This document shows, in pieces, positions 24,453 through 36,055 of a DNA stretch of 64,000 nt (within the stretch, counting starts at the first letter, position 1; each line of letters opens with the position of its first letter). The notes under the pieces are model-generated. The model did no database searches. It was not told where the DNA came from and worked only from the letters and a program-made list of their open reading frames with translations. This stretch comes from Symbiodinium microadriaticum (taxonomy: Eukaryota > Sar > Dinophyceae > Suessiales > Symbiodiniaceae): positions 61,684 to 125,683 of the forward strand of contig LSRX01000698.1 in the NCBI GenBank assembly GCA_001939145.1, written 5' to 3'. Position numbers and translations under genes: made by a program.

Positions 24453-27180
24453 GTAACCTAAAGGACCTTGACCCTAAACCGTCGCTTGCGCCGCAGGAGA
24501 CCTCGGCATGCTGCGATGTCCTGCGCCGCCTGCTCGGTGCATCCGCGGCAGAGCTCCTCCAGCGTTGGGCCTCACGCCACCAGGACGTGACTTCTGACCG
24601 TGAGGGCTCGAAGATAACGGAGACTGGTTCTAAACCCCCGCCTCTTGACCGTAGACGAACAGCGCACTTTGATACGTAGATGCAGGTTTTGGACCTGCTC
24701 CAAAACCAGCACGGCGCAAGGGCGAGCGCAAGGGCGATAGGTAGTGTAAGAAGGTTTATCAAGGCTTCAAGGTGGGAGGGAATGTGTGTGAAACCGCGTG
24801 CTCGCAAGAGCGCGCAAGGGCGAAGCGCAAAGCGATTTTCGAGTTACGGGCTGCAACCATAATAAAGAACAACCCCCTTAAACGGACAAAGGTAAGTGTT
24901 TTCGTTTGAAGACAATGACGAGGGTGATGCTGATGACTATTCTACGAATGCTGCTGCTGTTGATGATGAGTTCTTCTTCGATGATGTGACAACGACAAAA
25001 TAATGGCGAGCAGACACAGATGCGCAGATGATGGTGATTGGTATAGATATGGATGGCTGCGTGCATGGATGATGGTGAGTTCTGAAGAAGAAGCTGATTG
25101 TAAGTCTGAATAATCAAAGGGGATGCTCCATGTCTGCATATCGGAGCAAAGCATTTGCTGCAGGAGGGCGCTCGCTCCAAATTCAGGACCCAGCTCTGCG
25201 GGGTGTCGGGTTTAAGCGGTTTTTTCTAGGACTCTGGGATAGGAGGGGAGAAGGGCATTTCGGGCATCCAGAACTAAGTTGACATGTACAGTGTTTGCGC
25301 TCGTTCCGATGTCTGTCTTCTATCTGATTCTATCTCTGCTGTCTGCTTATCAATCTCTGCGTCTCTGCTGAGAGTCGATGCACAGCGTCTCTGTACAGTT
25401 GCTCATGTATGTGCATGCCCACGCGTTACATCAAGTCTCCGCGTGCCAGAACAGGGTCGTCGCAGTGTAGTTATTAGCAGTCTGCTGTGAAGGAGCTGAC
25501 AGTCGGAGTTGATCTTGCCGGGCTTTCTTCCGAGATCTGCAAGCTTCGGACGAGGCGTAAGCGAACGTGTCATTCACGATGCAGCAATCAGATGTCAGGA
25601 CAAGCTAGATTTTCACGAGAGGCGTCAGCAAACATGCATAGTCTTAAATTTTAGTCTGCCCCAGATTCTGTGCACCATGGACAGCTCATCTGCAATGCAC
25701 GAAACAGCACAAACATCAGCATTGGCATCGGTGTGCACCTTCAGGGCTTTTTCCAGCTCCAAAGCCTGAGCTCTGGAAAGAAGATATGTGTGTGTGTGTG
25801 TGTCGATGTGATAGACATCTGTAGGAGACGTTGCCTCTGATTATCAGAGTGCCCTCGCTAATGAGTGCCTCGTGGCAGCATCTGCGAAAATGCGATGCTG
25901 CCATGCTGGATCGAGCATCCGCTCCAAGGCGATACTCGCTGGAAAGAAGAGTTGCGTCGTTACAGCTATTTTCGAGCTCTAAAGTTATTGAGAGTCTGCT
26001 GTTTTGGATGCATGGAGACCATCTTGGCCGGTAGTTTTTGCACCGGCGAGGCTCGGAGATATGGCGAGGTGGTCTCGGAACGCCTGCCTTCTTCCGATGC
26101 ATGGACAAAGGCTCGAGAATCAGCAGCGTAAGCCATCTCAAAGGCAATCCTACACCCTATAGTATCTCTATAGACTCTGGCACCAGGCCCAAATCTTCTC
26201 ATACTCCCAGATCTCTCAGATGTTTCTGCGAGGAAGCCGCGGTCCTGTCTTTGCAGGTGCATGCACGTGAGGCTCTGGCTGCGTATATCGCTATGGAGGC
26301 GAAAGGATGGATGTTGAGCGGGGAAAGCTTTCTTCGGCGTGTTGTGGCTGTGTTGCGCCTGCCTGACAGGGTCTCGGGAAAGCAGCCGGAGTGTGGAGCC
26401 CAGCAACTGACGAGATTCTAACTCCAACATGTGCCACCGACTCGGTGGCTTCAGGTCGCGACGCTCTCCGTGGCCTCCCGCGCCGCAGAAGGCTGGGTCT
26501 CTCTCTCAGACTCTCTCACCCTACGTTTCTCTACGCGCTCCAAGGATCCCAACTTCTGGAAGCACAGGACCTGGCCGCCGCGCCCGGGCCCCGGAGGAGC
26601 TCAGCTCGAGCCTTCGAACGCCCTGAGATGGTCTGAGGCTGGCGCGCCTGGCGGCTGCCAGGAGCGCGCCCAGTGGCCGGGCGGAAGGAGAGCAGTCTCC
26701 TGTTGCAGATGTTGCAGTTTTTTTTTTGCAAGAAGTCATGGGAGGACGCTTTGCAGCCCCTGTGCCTCTCAACCCAATCCTGAAGCCTTAATTCATCTTA
26801 ACTCCAACTTTGAACCCCCGACCCTGAACCACGCCCTCAAGGAGCCATTGGTAGCCAAGCATCGCACTCAGCTCATGAGGCCGGGCTCCGCATGCTTCTG
26901 GACAGCTGAAGTTGAAGTGCAGCCTTTTAAGTTCCGATGGGAGGCCGCTGCTGCCGATGTTGCCATGGCGCTGCAAAAAGCAATGGCGGAACGTGCGCGA
27001 TCCTAAGTCGCACTGCTTGGCAGGGCAAAGAAAGGCAGGAGTTTGTCAAACTGGTGTGCAAACGCGGGCAAGACAGACCCGTGCTGCTCCGAGTACAGGT
27101 AGAAACACTGAAAGAGCTGAGTTCGCAGGACCGCAGCCGAAAGCACGACTTAATGATGTACATGATACGGTGATACGGCA
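24453..27180. other. No recognised gene
   Basis: Contains GCAAGGGCGA-type short repeats (24715-24840), a (GT)n tract (25785-25803) and many overlapping frames. A coding-like tail at 26898-27006 reads FWTAEVEVQPFKFRW and ends MALQKAMAERARS-stop; it may be a last exon on the plus strand. No family recognised. Confidence 0.4.
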
Positions 27181-27184
27181 TCAA

Positions 27185-27278
27185 TATATGTATGTTTACA
27201 TATACGTACATACACACATACATAAATACATACATACAGACATACATACATACATACATACAAACAAACATACATACA

Positions 27279-27312
<34 letters not shown>

Positions 27313-27325
27313 CATACGCTCACAG

Positions 27326-27358
<33 letters not shown>

Positions 27359-27410
27359 CATACATATATAATTCTTTACATGCATGTGCATATATATATA
27401 TATATACACA
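27185..27410. repeat. ACAT/CATA tetranucleotide and AT microsatellites
   Basis: (CATA)n with CAAACA interruptions, then (CA)n and (TA)n. The Tyr/Val-rich frames here are artefacts. Confidence 0.92.
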
Positions 27411-28343
27411 CACATAATTACGCCTTGCGCACTTAAGCTAATACTACCCTGTTACTACAAATGCGTCCATGTGGAGAGCAGTGTTGGGTTTGGTGTACTG
27501 CGATTAGCAAGGCGCTCACACAAAGAGCATGTCGTTAACACACCCGACGATCCAGCTTGCCTTCGTCGCTCTTGCTCGCAGCAAGCACGACAAAGCCAAC
27601 GTCTTCAGTCCACCTACAAGAAGAAATCGTCGGCCGCTGCTCAAGTACTGCTATGGCTACAGCATATCACGAAAGTATGTCGTGTGGCTACACATTCTTA
27701 TATACGGCCTTATAGTAGAGTCTGCCGTCATAGCGTGTGCAGATAATGCAATATAATATACTCTACTATAATATAATACTATGCTATAATATACTATAAT
27801 GTAATATAATACTATACTATAATACACTATAATATAATGTAATATCATATAGTCTTCAGCACTGGCTCTTGGAAGCGCCGGCCGCGAGCTGGTGGCAGGA
27901 CTTGTGCAACGCCTTGGTCGGCCTCGCTCGGTCGTCCGGCACTCGGGTCATCGTGGGGCCGGAGGGTCACGTAGACCATTGAATTACAACAGGGCTTTTG
28001 GGATACATAAGATTATAACTAAATATTAACTGAGGGACTCAAAGGATCATGACGACGCTGTTCAGTGGGACGAGGCCACTTGTTCTCCCGGACGCTGCTG
28101 CAGCACCAACCTCAGGCATGCGTTTCCCCATGCATCGACAGCCATCTTTGCTTTCCTGAAATAGTCTTCCGAGATTGCCACGAGGCCGTTGCTGGCACAG
28201 CACGGGGTCGCGCTGCCGAGCTCTCGCCGCGATCCCTATGGGACCGAAGCCATCGTCAAAGTGTAGACGTGGGCATCCAGCACTGATGAACTGACTCTGT
28301 CCGCAGTGTGAGACTCTGCTTTGATCTGCTTTGACCACTTGTC
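27411..28343. other. No recognised gene; AT-rich tract inside
   Basis: 27745-27855 is ACTATAATAT-type AT-rich repeat. Just before it, about 27610-27755, a plus frame reads LLKYCYGYSISRKYVVWLHI and could be part of a membrane protein, but it has no partner exon I can identify. Confidence 0.4.
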
Positions 28344-31018
28344 TCTGCAGCGCTTTCGGGCAACAGCCGGCAGTTTGAAAGACAGCTGCTTGCGGTGGCA
28401 GGACTTTGCAAGGGCGCTTGCCGAACTTTCAGCGGTGCTCCAAGGACCTCAGAAACAGCAGGCTCCAAGCCTTCATGGCCAGGTGTTCTCAGTTTTGAGT
28501 TCAACAAGCAAGTGTGCTGGTGATGGCGCAATTTCGGAATGGAGGGATGCTGTACAATCACTCATGTTACAGCTTACCTGTAGCCCGAGAGGCTTTTGCA
28601 TGTCGTGACTGATAAATCTACAAGCGCTTCGATGTGGAGGACTCGTAGAGAACCCTTCTGTCAGGCTTTCAGGTTTGCCTGCCTTGCACATCACTGTTAT
28701 GGGTCTTAGCTTCGCTGCCCATTGCTCCTTCAGGGCTTGGGGCTTACCAGCCATTCCTCATGTTTTGGATTCGATGGTGCTTAGCTTGACTTAGGATTCA
28801 TGGCGAACTTTTGCCTGGTGTTCTCCATGTATGTTCCCGTCTGCTGGGCACGAGAATGCAGGTCTAGAGCGGTGCGCTAACGTGGTCTGCCAATGGTGAG
28901 TGCCAGTATTTTCGGACTCCGCCTCGCCTGTCAACGGACCCTCTTCTCTACCGCTCTGGCAGGTGTCGAGCTGTTTGGAGGCCACGTGGCCTGTGCTCGC
29001 CTCCTCGACCGAGCAGACGCTGCGACACGAGTTGCAGGAACCTGCGCGAAAGCGTGCTCCTCCCAATTTCAGGCTGCTTCCGTGCCAATTCGCATGCTCC
29101 AGGACGACCTTGGGCTTTGCCTCGCCGGTCTGGCGCGATTGGCAGCCGCGCTCCCGCGGGCCCGGCCAGTTGAAACTGGGGCAAAACTTTGCGGATCCTT
29201 GTCTTGAACCGAGTGCACGGGTTTCATGCGAAGACCAGGCCGCAGTCGGAGGAAGCCTCGAGCTTCGTTTCGCATGTGCTTCGCAGTGCCCCCAGTGATC
29301 TTGCAGCTGTGAGCCCCTGCGGGCATGTGGGAGCTGAGGCCCAAATGCCCAAGGTCTGCTCAACCACTGCCAGGACGAGGAGCTCAGATGGCTGCATGCC
29401 CGGCTTGCTAACTTCTTTCAGACAGGCATAATATAATATAGCATTATATTATATACCATAATATAATCTAATATTATACAAAATATTCAAATATTATATA
29501 ATACAAAATAGTATAGTATATCATGCAGCATCCAAGCTCTTTGCATCTCTTTGGCCGAGGCTGGAGATGGCCGGACCCCTGCTTCGCCTGGAGGGGCAGG
29601 AGGCCCTCTTCTCCCCTCAATGTGAGCTTTCGGGGGGTTTAGAGATTTGTAGGGCTTAGGGATTTTAGGGTTTAGGGATTTTAGGGTTTAGGGAGTTTAG
29701 GGTTTACGGATCGTTTGGTGGTTCAGTGATCTCATGAACTGGGAAGAGCAGGGCGGCTCAAGCTAGCATGGTTCTGAAGGACGCTGCATTGTTTGCCAGA
29801 GGCCTGGATCAGCCTGCTGAGACAACTGGCGCCGCTTGTAAGCAATGGATGGGAAAGACTCCGAGACAGGCAGACAAAATCTAAATCAAGTGAGCGTTGA
29901 GATTAACGGCATCTTCGAGGGAAAAACTCATGGGTGCGAGCCGATGCAAGCAGTGCTTTCGCCCGAAAGGCTGCAGTCACTGCCCGGGCTGCCGCGCGGC
30001 GAGGAGAGGTTCTAAAAATTTAGGAGGTAGAGAGTGCTTGTTGTTGTTCTCTCTCCCGTAGGAGATGGCCTCCCGCTTTGTCTCGATCTTGCAGCTCCCT
30101 TGCTGCACCTTCGGCACACTGCCATGTTACAAGTCCCGTTATGAATTTTCCGGCATTCCCGGGCTAATGTAATTCAGCCTTGCAGGTGGGTGGCTTCCTG
30201 CGATGCCCAGGCCGCGTGCCCTCCTTTCTTCGACTTTGCATTTCAGGTGGGCCCTCCGCCGGTCCCACAACAAAGAAGACAGCCGCATGCCTTCATTGCT
30301 GCTTCTACGCAGGAGCTCAGGCATCGAGTGCATGAACTTCCACAGGCAGACATCCGCCGCGCAGCTGAACTGTTCAGTCAGGCACCTGCACGGGAGGGAC
30401 CTTTTTTGGGACATGTCAGCCTGAGAGGCAACCTGGTACTCTACTTGTCAGAGAGTACGAGGTTCACCTGGAGCGACCTGACCTGCTGCCTTCTGCAGCA
30501 TCCGCGTTGGCTCGGGCAGCACGGCCGCCAGAAGAGCTGCCGGAAGTCGCATTGCAGCCAGGCTTTGCAAAGCTGGTGCACCGTCTTTTAGCAGAGTCCG
30601 CAGTTCCCTGATTGTTTGGTTACACTGTTACACCAGCAGCAAATGCAGAGGACTGAGAGCGACTCAGGTACCTTTCCACCCTGGCTGGGCTCTACTCGCG
30701 CGTGGCGGCTCTCTTCTAAGACAAGAGTGGATAGGGCCTGCACATCCTTTCCATGCGACACGCTTCGCATGAGGCCTTGCCCAAGAGTGAGGAAGCTTCC
30801 AGCCAAGAGGCGCCGACAAACATCGAGATCTGTTGCTGTCGTACCATTCCACAACATTCCACAGCTCTTCGAGGATAGGGGAAGTCCCGGGGGGAAGCTG
30901 TCGGGAGCCTTCTGGTGCAGCCCAAGATGACCAGGAAAGACGAACCGCCTTGATGGCTTTGGCGGAGAAGCTGTCGGGAGGGGCCGCGACGGTGCAGGAC
31001 TGGTTCAGAAGACTGTGA
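28344..31018 (+). CDS. Possible multi-exon gene, unassigned
   Basis: Several plus-strand segments have coding-like composition. 28344-28580: GSLKDSCLRWQDFARALAEL and GAISEWRDAVQSLML. 29345-29425: GLLNHCQDEELRWLHARLAN. 30246-30345: AFIAASTQELRHRVHELPQA. 30484-30611: PPEELPEVALQPGFAKLVHR ... then stop. 30905-31018: DQERRTALMALAEKLSGGAA, then stop. They lie in different frames and would be small helical exons. An AT-rich stretch (29420-29525) and a TTTAGGG island (29633-29706) fall between them. No domain is recognised and it is not certain they belong to one gene. Confidence 0.3.
29633..29706. repeat. TTTAGGG telomere-like island
   Basis: Degenerate GATTTTAGGGTTTAGG units; interstitial, between two coding-like segments. 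Confidence 0.85.
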
Positions 31019-31466
31019 GAGTGGCGTTAAAGCATTGAGATGTAGTCCGAATAGTTAGTACGTCTAGTATCCCCATGCAGTCGCTGTATCATTGTACTGC
31101 AAAATGCCCCAAAGGGCTCGTCGAACTATCAAATCCCCCATACTATGCTTCTGGTGACAGGAGCTGCTCACTCCAAGCACAGTGGCACACGACGCTACCT
31201 TCCTGGCCCTATCGGCCTTCGCACAGGCTCCTTGCTTTGCGGGCTGCTGTTGTCCTGGTGGCTTCCTTCCCTGACTATGGAGATCCGAGCCCATTGGTCT
31301 TTGATCCCAACCGCAACTGCAGGGAGCACGAAGCTGTCCGGGTACATCAGAAGCACGTCCATATCCCGAACTGTCCTTGGCTTGCGCATGGCTCAGGCTG
31401 TATGCAGGCCTGTGGATGACGTGCCGGCCGCCAGAGAGCTGGTTCTGCAGGATCCAGCTGACTTGA

Positions 31467-31487
31467 GAGAGATAGAGAGGGCAACGC
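31467..31487. repeat. Left direct repeat of SL-tagged insertion
   Basis: 21 nt matching 33846-33866 with one mismatch; the last 14 nt (AGAGAGGGCAACGC) are identical. The repeat ends at the second base of the SL. This is the position expected for a target-site duplication. Confidence 0.65.
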
Positions 31488-31507
31488 CGTAGCCATTTTG
31501 GCTCAAG
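31486..31507 (+). other. Dinoflagellate spliced-leader sequence (relic)
   Basis: Complete 22-nt match to the published dinoflagellate SL: first base G (the D position), then CCGTAGCCATTTT and GGCTCAAG. In an SL RNA gene a splice donor GT should follow the final G. Here the next bases are TACTAC, so this is not an SL RNA gene. It is best read as the leader of a trans-spliced mRNA copied back into the genome. Confidence 0.9.
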
Positions 31508-31746
31508 TACTACACCTGTACTTGGGGGCCTGTGCCGCCCTCTTGTGCAGGGGGGGGGACGGGGGGTTACCTCGAGGTTGTGCCCTCGGGGGAGCCTTCC
31601 CTTTCAACCCTGTGGTGCTTGAGCTCCACGCCTGTCGCTACTTTGCTCAAGTGGCCCCTTTTCCTTTCGCGCCTCTCCAGAACCTGAACGAGGCCCCTCT
31701 CCGGGGGGTGGCCCTCTAGTAGGGGGACGGAACATACTATCTCACT

Positions 31747-33142
31747 GTGGAACCCTTGGTGATCGTCCTGGCTTCGTGGGGGAGATCTATGGCGAGTTCC
31801 AGCAGCCTCAGTGGAGGCCCAAAAGGAGGGGAGAGCAGACCCCTGAATGCAAAACCTCCTAAAATCAAGACGACGTGGGAGGAACAGCTAAAGCTGGCCG
31901 AGAGACTTCGTGAGATCGGGGTGACGTGCAAAACATGCCTGCACGGGCCATGGTGCCACAAGCCACACGACGGGGGAGACGGATGCTACAAACACATGAT
32001 CTCCTCAGGCAGAGTTAGCAGTCCCTTGAGTGTTGCGGAGTTGAGAAAAAGGGGGGAAGCTTCAGCTGCACAGACCTCTGAGCCGGTGGCCGCGGGGGAC
32101 TACAACACTGACAAGTCTTCCAAGAGGCCGCTTTCTGAGTACGTTCGGTTTGAGACAAAGGAGGGGATGGCTTTACTCTTCCACCCGAGCCCGCTGGATA
32201 AATGGATTGGGAAAAACTACAGATGGGACGGCACCAACAAGACCTACGTCGACCCCACAACTGGGGGGACCCTGACTTCCTAGGAAAGTCAGGACTACCG
32301 CCGTTATCTCCAACGACACAAAGAGCGCAAACAGACGGGGGACCAGGCCGACAAACTGGTCAAGCTGGTGGGCAAGTGCAACCCGGCTGTGGAAGAGGAA
32401 CTCCGCGTCTACATAGGACGCTTTCCGGGGGAAGTCCGCAGCCTCCTTGCCAGTGGAAAACAGGTCTACAAGCAGCTCCTGGCGAACCAGCGGCACGGGG
32501 GGACCGAAAAAAACCCGGACTGCCGAGCTGCGCCAGGGGCGAGACAAGACCGAAAAGGTCAAGAAAGCGCGCAAGAGCAAGAAGCACAAGAAGAAGGAGA
32601 AAAAGGCGGGGAAGAAGAAGCACAAGAAGAAGGAGAAAAAGGCGGGGAAGAAGCAGGACAAGAAGAACAAGAAGCCAGCAGAAGACAGCCAGGCGGGGGA
32701 CTCTGGAGACAGCCAGCAACCTGCGGACGTGCGGCATGACCCGAGCCCTCAAGAAGCAATGGGGGAGGACCGTGAGATCCAAGAGGCTGCGGAAACGCAG
32801 CACCAACTTGCAGTGAGCTCACCTCCCGACGAGGTTGATTGGGGGGATGAGGACGACGATGCCGATTCACACCACACTGCAGCCGCTGACCTTGGGGGAA
32901 GTGACAGCGATACAGAGGCTGCTCCCACCGCGGCGTTGGGGACACCAGCTGATCTCAACTGGCCGTGGGGGGAGCGTGGACGTCCTTCAGACAGGGCATC
33001 TTCGAGTGGGGGAGGAACACTCCGACCTCGCACACCAAGCCGAAGCCCTCGTCGAGAGAATGTTGTGCTACAGCCTGGGCCCATGTGGCAAGCAGTTCAG
33101 CAGGTGCAGCGGCACATGAAGCGCAGTCGGGGGAGCAGCTGA
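31747..33142 (+). pseudogene. Damaged ORF with Cys/His cluster and Lys-rich repeat
   Basis: The first part (31747-32280, ATG at 31747) has a Cys/His cluster, VTCKTCLHGPWCHKPHD then DGCYKHM, about residues 58-82, that could bind zinc. It ends at an in-frame TAG (32281). The same frame continues with coherent sequence (YRRYLQRHKERKQTGDQADK, VEEELRVYIGRFPGEVRSLL) to about 32510. There the sense shifts frame and continues to 33142 with a Lys-rich tandem repeat of 33-36 bp (KKHKKKEKKAGK twice), an acidic stretch (DWGDEDDDADS) and a basic SR-like tail (RTPSRSPRREN). A nucleic-acid-binding protein would fit, but I do not recognise the family. One stop plus one frameshift make it a pseudogene unless recoding or read errors explain them. 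Confidence 0.55.
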
Positions 33143-33845
33143 TGCGTGAGGATGCAGAGCAAAAGTGAATGACTGAGGCAAATTCGAGGGGAGAGATAAC
33201 ATGTCTGTCTCTTGCAACGTGATTTCATTCTGCAGCCGGGGGTTCATGTAACTTGCTTTGCTGTACTTGCTTGTTGTTTGTATCGGGGGGGGGGAGTGAC
33301 ACACGAACCCTTAGGCAGCCCTCTGTTCTATACCATGGGGACACCATGTTCTGTACATGTCGTTCAACCCAGTCATGAGGTACCTGCACTGTGCGAACTC
33401 TTTAAGCAGGGCCGGGGAACTCCCTTGCCCTTCTCAGGCAAACCCGATCCTTCTATGGGGTCCGAACTGACCCATAGTCCTAGTTTCTTTTCAAGCATGT
33501 GTGCGGTGCTTCTCACTTGAATTCGGGGTGTGAAGGTCTTTTCGCTCAGTTCCGTGTAAATCCAAAGGGGGAAACCCAGCATGTTTTTCCTTCAACCCTT
33601 TCAACCCGGAGCAAGGGAGGGGACACAGCAGTCCCATATTTCTGCCGGTGCCTTAGCCTGACTTGCTTGTTGTTTTACTTGAGGGCATCGTCCCTATCCC
33701 TTCATGCTCCGGGGGGACTTTCCTTTCCTGTCCAGCCGAGCCCCCCCGATCAAAATTGGGGAGGGGAACAAACAAAACCCGTGAACCGCGGGTGCGCGCT
33801 CGCGCGCGGAGGATTCAGCTGGACCGCTGTTTCCTCCTGTCCCTG

Positions 33846-33866
33846 GAGAGAGAGAGAGGGCAACGC
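33846..33866. repeat. Right direct repeat of SL-tagged insertion
   Basis: Partner of 31467-31487. Immediately after it the sequence (TGTGCTCGAG) differs from the SL that follows the left copy, as expected at the far edge of an insertion. Confidence 0.65.
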
Positions 33867-34544
33867 TGTGCTCGAGATCTATGCATTTTTTCCATGCGAG
33901 CCTTGGCGAGGATCGGAGTAGCGGTGCTGTCAGCTTAGGAAAAGTCTGCCATCTGACTGTGTGCTACAGCCTCCTACCAGTAGCATGCATACCCAAAGAA
34001 AGGCTTGTCACTCCCAGCCTCGCATCCCAATGTAAACTGCTGAGCCAGACAATGCCCAGACTGCCTCTCTTTGTCTGAGGGAATCTAGACCTCGAACAGA
34101 AAATTGAAGAGCCATGCATGTCATCGCGCTAGAAAGTCCATCAGCAATCTTACATATCCTCAACTCCCCAGACAACCGCAGGCAGGCCTGCGACTCTTTG
34201 ACAGCTTGTGCCGCTTGCTTATGTTGGTGCAGAAAGTTGCTGGCTTTGGAGTAGCTCATGGCTTCGGGGTTCGACTCTTCAAGGCTTCTGCAGCTTGAGG
34301 GTTGCTTCCCAAAATGACTCGACCACTTAAGGCCACACATGGAGCACCGACACAGAGGAGCAACATTGCCTGAGATGCAGACTTCAAGGCTGAGAATCGC
34401 TGCAGCCCTTGAATTGAAAACGAGGAGACAGGAGAGCCTCGGTTCTCTCCGCAGCATGTGCACATCTTCATCACAGCCCTGCGGAGCTTCTGTGTGGGAA
34501 AGGCGGGATTTTCCGACCTTGATTGCTTTCAGACACGACAACCC
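33867..34544. other. No recognised gene
   Basis: Overlapping frames on both strands without motifs. The long minus frame covering 34008-34625 has poor composition. Confidence 0.4.
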
Positions 34545-35728
34545 TACTAAGCATGGCTGAGGGGTCTGCGTCACCTCCAGTGCTGGCCTTACTGCAGGAT
34601 GTCTCATGGACTTGAACATAGGCACGAGAGGATTCTACTGTGATCGGTTGGTGGTGAGGTATCCTGCCTTGAGGTTCTGCAAGGCACGGATAATGCATGC
34701 TTGGGTTCCCAGCTTCATTCCTTCAACTTGTCTTGTTTCTTTCAGCATCAGGTGTGGTGCAGCACACGGTCGCATCCGCAGCAGACGGTGACAAGGAGGC
34801 GCGTTGCAAAGCCTGTTCAGATGGACCGTTTCGTTGGGGTGACTGCACACGAAAAGCTCGCACTTTGCTTTGCGGCCGTGATGCAGGCGCGCCTTTGTCT
34901 CGCGGTTCTGCAGGAATTGGCCACTGATCCGGCCTGTGCCGGCCTTACAGCTTCAGAACATCCCAAAACCTGTGATGCAATGGAAACTGAGCGATAGCAA
35001 ATCAGATCAAAAGAGCAGCTGCCTGGATTGGACGAGGTCCTGGCTCACTCAAGGCAATCCTCCCAGGATTGGAGGCGAACGAGGTGCACAGTGTGCAGGC
35101 CGGCAGCACCGTGCGATAAGGAAGTTAAGTGGATAGCACTGCCGATGAGTGGTCCAGTGCACAGAGTGTGCAGGAGAGATAGGTCGCTTTGGGGAGGGCG
35201 TGCTGCCACTTTGCCGCCAGTTGTCAGAAGCTTGCAGCAGGTCTCGCTGTGGAAGTATTAGTTGCTTTAGTTGAAGCCTCGTGCGGCAAGTTTGAAGAGA
35301 TGTCACAGACGGAAACCGGAACAAGCTGCTTCAACTTGTCTTGGTTGGCAATTGTGCCCTCCTGTGTCGCTTGGAGGGCGGCGAACCAAGTGGCCCGGGT
35401 GGAACTGCGCAGCGGTGCGCTCTCTAGTCGGATGGTCGAATGCAAGAAAGACATGCTCAGCCATCAAGCAAGACATGCTCAGCCATCTGTTGGCTGAGGC
35501 GCTTGCGGGCTGCGATGGCCGCTTCGCCGGGCAGTCAAGGCGTGCATGTGGCTACCACTTATGTTGCAAGGCTTGCAAACGGACGGCTTCTGTCCGACTT
35601 CAGGAGCCGGCGGCTTTGCGAGAGAAGGCAGGAGTCTGGAAGAGATGAGAAGCCTGATGGTCAGAGTGCACCATGCCTCCCGGGCAGGTCAGGAGCGTGG
35701 TTTCCTTCGGCGGATGTTTGGGCTCTAG
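34545..35728 (+). CDS. 3' part of an unassigned multi-exon gene
   Basis: Coding-like plus segments: 34556-34609 (MAEGSASPPVLALLQDVSWT), 34808-34945 (VGVTAHEKLALCFAAVMQAR, LAVLQELATDPACAGL), about 35215-35305 (QKLAAGLAVEVLVALVEASC), and a last exon ending at TAG 35726-35728 (SLEEMRSLMVRVHHASRAGQ, then FLRRMFGL). Helical, Leu/Ala/Arg-rich, no domain I recognise. The segments could continue the 28344-31018 series, in which case the SL-tagged unit would sit inside an intron. That link is speculative. Confidence 0.35.
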
Positions 35729-35794
35729 ACTTCGCTTGTCGAAAATATCTCCCACCAAGCACTTCCCAAACCTAGCCCACCTGCAAAGTGTATA

Positions 35795-35816
35795 CATACA
35801 TATGTACATACATACA

Positions 35817-35847
<31 letters not shown>

Positions 35848-36055
35848 CTCTGTGTGTGTGTGCGCATATGACATGCATGTAAGTACGTTTGTACGTATGT
35901 GCATGCGCTCCTCCATACATGCGCATGTATGTACATACCTATGTGTGTATGTAGGATGATGTATGCATGTATGCAGGCATGTATGCACGCATGCAGGCTC
36001 GCATGTATGCATGCAGGTATTCATGCATGTATGCATGAAACTATCTATGTTTCAA
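35795..36055. repeat. ACAT, GT and GCATGTAT repeats
   Basis: (ACAT)n at 35800-35850, a short (TG)n, then degenerate GCATGTATGCAGGCAT-type sequence to about 36050. No coding signal. Confidence 0.88.

Larger units (their letters stand above)
31488..33866 (+). mobile_element. SL-tagged retroposed cDNA or retroelement
   Basis: A 2.4-kb unit begins with the SL and ends at a 21-bp direct repeat of the sequence just before the SL. It has no recognisable introns and its composition differs from both flanks, with runs of five or more G throughout. One damaged ORF fills its middle (31747-33142); about 240 bp upstream and 700 bp downstream would be untranslated. There is no poly(A) at the 3' edge. SL relics from recycled mRNAs are established for dinoflagellates; that this unit is one such copy is inference from the SL plus direct repeats. 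I see no reverse transcriptase or endonuclease in it, so it would depend on enzymes supplied from elsewhere. Confidence 0.65.

Noticed and set aside
31486-31507. SL RNA gene
   Set aside because: The leader is not followed by a GT splice donor, and no repeated SL or 5S unit is visible nearby.
32508-32514. Programmed -1 frameshift at A-AAA-AAC
   Set aside because: The sensible downstream frame is +1/-2, not -1; kept only as part of a finding.
34256-34275. Possible tRNA T-loop (GGTTCGACTC)
   Set aside because: No acceptor stem, D-arm or anticodon stem can be drawn around it.
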